Part shown: positions 59,300 to 64,000 of the stretch, one piece after another
Layout: each line of letters begins with the position of its first letter
How positions within the stretch are numbered: the first letter of the stretch is position 1
Source of the DNA: Erpobdella octoculata
Taxonomy: Eukaryota > Annelida > Clitellata > Hirudinida > Erpobdellidae
DNA: 64,000 nt
Direction: 5' to 3'
NCBI GenBank assembly: GCA_963978895.1
Contig: OZ022243.1
Span: 16,264,289-16,328,288, forward strand
The notes under the pieces: generated by a model
Database searches by the model: none
What the model was told of the DNA's origin: nothing
What the model saw: the letters and a program-made list of their open reading frames with translations, nothing else
Made by a program: the position numbers and the translations under genes

Positions 59300-60840
59300 C
59301 CAACAAGCAGCAGTTTAGAAATTTTCTCAGAGAGCACTTACGTGGTTTGAAGTTTTAAATCAAGCAGTCTGTAGGAGATGTTGACACATATTGCAGCTGT
59401 TGCTGTTGACTCAGCCAAACAAGGCATTATATATGCAGAGGATCTCAGATATTGTGGGTTTTTTTCACTGAATGTGAATGTACTTATATTAACCAGTTAA
59501 AAAAACGTTTTGGACCAGCAGCTTTCCAGAACATTCTGGTTCTTCATGCATTTGGCTTGTGCGAAACAACATCAGTGATATTCTGGTTTGGATTTTTCAG
59601 TTCGAGTTCAAGTTAAAGATCTTAAAATCCCAATATTTATTTTCAGTTACAGTGACAGTTTTTTTATTTTAGTAACAATAGCCTCGCGGAGAAAAGAGAA
59701 TCTCTAGGTAATAAAAATGTAAATTTAGGGAGGCAGTTGATTTTGGAATCATCATGACCATGTTTATTGAGGTGATTCTCAACCATATTTAGAATTAGAG
59801 GAAATTGATAAAAGTTATTGTTAAAACTAAAGAAATTTTTTTATACTATTGATTTTAGATTTGCATTATATTGTGGCGTATGATTGGGTTTTAATTATTT
59901 TCAAAACATATTTAAAGTATATCAACAGTTTAATTATAGAAGATGAATAATTTTAATTTACTTTTTTCATACACAACAATTTTTTTAATTCAATTACAAA
60001 ACAAAAAGATGCCATTTTTAATTTTACAAAGACATTTTTAATTAACTGAAAAATAAATAAATTTGCATATTTGGTGATAAAAACTTTGAAGAAAAACAAA
60101 ATAATAATAAATTGATTGAAGTTGTTCCTTTAGAACCTTGGCACATCAATCATCACCTCTGCTTCAATTTCATTTTGAATTTTTTTTCAAGTATTTCCTC
60201 TTTAAAAAAGAGATGTTGTTATTTATTTACAAAGTTTTCCTACTTCAAATATTTGCAACGATGTGTTGCTATATTTATTTTCTTGTCCCCTTGTAAAAAT
60301 TGTGCTGAAAATGATAACAAATAGAAATTTTATTGGTTGGTGATCATTTCAATTTGGTTTTTTAAAATCTTTCTTTTAACTTCATGTCGTATATGTGTAT
60401 GCATATACTCTATCTATTTACGCTGATCCCTGACTGATTCACTCACTCACTCGCTCTGAAACGCTCGCTTTTTACACACTTTTACTTAACTTGACTGCTC
60501 TGTCTGTCGTCAAATTTTGCAATCGATTTTAAACTAACCTTCCGATGAGCAAGAGACTTAAAAATTTAAACGTACCTATGAGCTGATTAACAATGCATTC
60601 TATCAAATTTTCGGATCGACTGGACAAAATTTAATTAAATAAATATTTTTGATATTTTCATTGAACTATTTATTGTCTATGCTAATATACTCGTTGTTTA
60701 TGTAACCAAATTTGGCCTACACAATCGATTATATAAAAGTGTGTTTTTAAAAAAAACATTGTTTTTTGATTCACTTGTTATTATTTCACTATATTTTAAT
60801 TTATTTCTTTATTTATTCATGCTTTGTATCTTAATTAAAG
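59300..60840. other. Gene-poor stretch
   Basis: No supported gene or RNA. AT-rich with scattered short repeats. Confidence 0.45.
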
Positions 60841-60854
60841 ATTTTATATTTGAC

Positions 60855-61195
60855 TATATCTATTGCCGAAGCAAGTGTGTGTAGTTTGATTAACGTCTGT
60901 ATCTGCCAATTAGACAATTTAGACGGTATGTATGTTTGAGTGTTTGGTGACGTGTTAATGTTGGCTTTGAGGCAGGGAGGCCACCGAAAGCACAAGGTTT
61001 TCGTGGGCACATGGCTCGACTCACTCCAGCCCGCCAACTACTGAGCTGCAATATGTTGGACAAGTACCGGCAAATCAACCTACCCTGCAGCTAGCAATTT
61101 AAACCAGCCTCGGATGAACCTCATAGGCTATGGTATCACTTTACTTGTCCACCTGCTTCAGCCCAAAGCTGCCGAAGCAAGTACAAAGCGTTTTT
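60855..61195. repeat. Unclassified GC-richer interspersed repeat
   Basis: A GC-richer island between near-identical GCCGAAGCAAGT words at about 60865 and 61172. It has no coding motif and may be an old SINE or transposon fragment. Frames on both strands are short. Confidence 0.35.
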
Positions 61196-61216
61196 TTTAT
61201 AATAGTTGATAGTAGT

Positions 61217-61487
61217 TTACACCAGGTGTTTTAAGACTGAAATGGTTGTGTTAAGAAAGCACTTGTTTACTTCTTGTCGTAGGACATATTTGATCTTTTT
61301 AACTGTCCCTTCTCCTTTATTGAAGCTTCGGGCTGGCTCGCAATTAGCAAGGCGGAGTTGCCAAAACTGATTATTTCTTATTATCTTATATATGTCACTA
61401 AGTGTCGAATCCGTAACGGTGGTGTTTTTACAAAAAGCATTTTCCCCGGATTGCATACTACTCTGGCTAAGGTTTTCCTTACGTTCT
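61217..61487 (-). CDS. Candidate exon with three Cys, unrecognised
   Basis: On the minus strand an AG acceptor (CCATCTAGAG) opens in phase 1 on RKENLSQSSMQSGENAFCKN, continues through FWQLRLANCEPARSFNKGEG and VNKCFLNTT, and reaches a stop at 61217. The phase-1 entry and Cys/Asn-glycosylation content recall the small Ig-type genes, but there is no clear Ig signature. Confidence 0.3.
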
Positions 61488-61499
61488 CTAGATGGCAGT

Positions 61500-62330
61500 T
61501 GACAAAAAACTAAAAGTAGAAAATTATTAAATGCTATTTTAAATTTGATGAGCTAAGGTTTGCCATCTAGCAAAGAAAAACAATAAAAGAGAAAAAATTA
61601 TTAATTCAAATTTAATTTTCATTTATCACGCACATTAGTCGCGTACAACTACACTCGCATACAATACATTATTACAAATAATAATTTTATTTCCACAAAC
61701 ACATTATTACATTCGCTAGATGGCAATTGAAAACAATTCAAAGTAGAAAATAATTATTAAATGTTAATTTTAATTTAACTATTGCTTAAGTCGCTATACA
61801 ACTACAAAGTATGTATAATGTTTATATATGTGGCGGCGGTTATTGTTTGTTTGAGTCAATTTTTTTTCTTCTACTCATTTCAATTCTTTTCATCATGATT
61901 ATGATGGCGATAAATAAACTGTAGTCGGGGTAACCAATTGTGGTCACTTTGTAGTGACTACGTCACTTTGGCGAGACTATGTATTTTATTAAGCCAATTG
62001 AAGACAGTTATTAAAATATTTTTATTAACAAAACGACGTAAGAATATCTCCGATAATGTACGACGACAATATTGAGGACTATAAGGGACATGGCGAAAGG
62101 GTGAAGAAGAACAGCTACAAGTAGCTACTAAGAGGAACGCGAGCCACGTCAACAAAGCAGTACAGGTATACGTTGAAAAGGTAAGCGTTGGCTGCATATG
62201 CTCATAAACAAACCGCATGTGCGTACGTAAAAATGCCGGCACACTACAAAACTTTAATTTTAAAAAATATTTTAATTAGATGTATAAAATGAAAGTCGTT
62301 ATCTCCAATTTGAGCTGATTTGGTCATCAA
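61500..62330. other. No firm gene
   Basis: A minus frame at 61958-62242 contains a hydrophobic stretch (TALLTWLAFLLVATCSCSSS) that could be a signal peptide, but no good donor follows. Left unannotated. Confidence 0.35.
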
Positions 62331-62357
62331 TCATATCATCATTATCTCATTCGTCAT

Positions 62358-62403
62358 CATCATCATCATCATCATCACCATCACCATCACCATCACCATC
62401 ATT

Positions 62404-62439
<36 letters not shown>

Positions 62440-62440
62440 G

Positions 62441-62471
<31 letters not shown>

Positions 62472-62477
62472 CATCAC

Positions 62478-62522
<45 letters not shown>

Positions 62523-62625
62523 CGCCACCATACGTCATCTATCATATTATCATCGTCATCGTCGTCGTCGTCATCATCATAATCTTCGTCGTCATCGTCA
62601 TCGTCGTCGTCGTCCATCATTAACA
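62358..62625. repeat. (ATC)n trinucleotide repeat
   Basis: ATC/CATC tracts with CACC, GTC and CTC interruptions. Poly-Asp, poly-Met and poly-Ile frames come from it. Confidence 0.95.
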
Positions 62626-62629
62626 ACAA

Positions 62630-63505
62630 TAACATGATTATTATAGTTGAGATTTTCTTGCTTATTAAATATTTCTTGAACAGAAATTTCGAGATTTGTC
62701 CTATATATTGGATTGCAATGAAATAGATTTCTCCCATCGTGAAAATAAGTGAAGTCTCATGCATCAATTTAATGATGATTAGGCGATGTGGTGCGATGTG
62801 TGTGGTGAATAATTGTACTGGGGCTGATGTAGCTGAATAAATTAGAGAAGATCCCAATGTTGTGACTGACGAAAGACAAAAAATAAAATTTGAAGGTGAT
62901 TTTTTCTATTTGAATTGGTTTTATTGAATGAAAAAATTAACATTTATGTTTGAGCTTCACTGCGTTTCCACATAATTTTTTTTTTATTTCTTCTTCTTTA
63001 TAAGCAAGCGTCTGTATTTTTTTAAAATTTAAGTTACATAATTATAAAATAATCAAATAACATTTTATAACATCCATGCCGTCCCACGCCGAATCTAACC
63101 AATAATCAGCAGTAAGAACCACACACACACATGTTTATGCGATGTCTTTTGAAGAAAAAAAGATAGGCACGTGATTAATGATTTTAAAATGTCGAAAATG
63201 TTGAAAACCATAGCTAGACATCTTGTTTAGTTATGCTTATATGCGTTTGCACATCTGGTTTTATGGTTGCATCCATAAGGATGGATACTTTGTTAAACCA
63301 CATAAGTCAGCGTTCAAGACCAAGTGAGTGAGTAGGTGAGGCTGGGAGTTTATATAAGTAGATGATATAACAAAGATTTTTTTTATCTTTTTTATGGCTT
63401 CCAATTAAAAAAAAATTCGCCGAAACTTCTAAAAGTTTTATTTAATTGAGTGCCAACTAACTATACGGCAATAATTGTCAACACCATTTTAAAAACATGC
63501 ATTAT
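62630..63505. other. No gene seen
   Basis: AT-rich, no supported feature. Confidence 0.45.
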
Positions 63506-63509
63506 CAAC

Positions 63510-63720
63510 ATCATTGATGTTATCATCATCATCAGCATTATCATCATCATCATCATTAATGCTATCATCATCGTCGTCGTCATCATCATCATCACCACCA
63601 TCATCATCACCACCATCATCATCATCACCATATTCATCATCACCATCATCATCGACATCATCACCATCATCATCGACATCATCATCACAATCATCATCAT
63701 CACCATCATCATCAACAGCT
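63510..63720. repeat. (ATC)n trinucleotide repeat
   Basis: ATC/ACC compound repeat over about 210 bp. Spurious poly-Asp, poly-Ser and poly-Met frames. Confidence 0.94.
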
Positions 63721-64000
63721 AAGCCCTCCTCAAATTCTATAACCAGCATGTCAACTCGTCAAGAACTAAGAACTCGTGTGTTAAAGTTATTCATCTTCTG
63801 AACAGTTCATCAATCACATTCAATCATTGTGCAATCATTGTTTATGATTTCAAGAAGACTAATAATTTATCAAATAATTAAACCGCTTTAAGGAAACTTA
63901 AATAATGAATGCATCAACCATTGATATAATAATAACAGCGACACCAACAAAAACAAGCACATGTGCTTTTATGCACATTCACACAAACGCACCGCTACGT
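63721..64000. other. No gene seen
   Basis: Window edge, AT-rich, no supported feature. Confidence 0.4.

Overview
This is nuclear DNA from an AT-rich, repeat-dense eukaryote, most likely an invertebrate animal. The evidence is GT-AG introns with consistent phases, a tandem pair of genes resembling an axonemal (motile-cilium) protein, Ig-domain membrane proteins, and an animal-type repeat load: CR1/L2-like LINEs, tRNA-derived SINEs, two Helitron-like families, hAT fragments and gag-only LTR retrotransposons. Nothing resembles bacterial, organellar or plasmid DNA. I cannot name the species or phylum from the sequence alone.

Layout. (1) 0.9-14.4 kb, + strand: a multi-exon gene whose exons I assembled by splice phase. 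It encodes a large cysteine-bearing ectodomain followed by at least four membrane segments. I do not recognise the family. A possible last exon lies at 19.2 kb. (2) 15-19 kb: minisatellites and a 1.4-kb Helitron-like element. (3) 20.06-21.48 kb, - strand: a small type I membrane protein gene (signal peptide, one Ig domain, TM segment, short tail). (4) 21.5-30.7 kb: a transposon block. It holds a 5'-truncated LINE, a decayed repeat-family gene fragment, an almost pristine 3.28-kb LTR element inserted beside that fragment, a SINE, a hAT remnant and two Helitron-like families. (5) 31.8-33.2 kb: a tandemly duplicated unit carrying GC-rich hairpins. (6) 33.6-34.7 kb, - strand: a second signal/Ig/TM gene with the same phase pattern. 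(7) 35.2-38.9 kb, - strand: two intronless paralogues of an IQ-motif coiled-coil protein of DRC10/IQCD type. (8) 39-46 kb: repeats, a decayed LINE reverse transcriptase, and a possible third Ig/TM gene on the + strand at 43.9-44.6 kb. (9) 46-64 kb: mostly gene-poor DNA with SINE, MITE, Helitron-like and LINE copies, long microsatellites, and a second gag-only LTR element whose Gag carries a SAP domain.

The real host genes encode membrane or surface proteins (the multi-TM protein and the small Ig proteins) and ciliary proteins. The most unusual items are three. First, an LTR element whose gag runs into a long coiled-coil region that looks like captured host cDNA in place of pol. Second, the set of miniature signal/Ig/TM genes joined by phase-1 introns. 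Third, the unrecognised multi-TM protein. All exon joins were inferred by eye and need transcript support.
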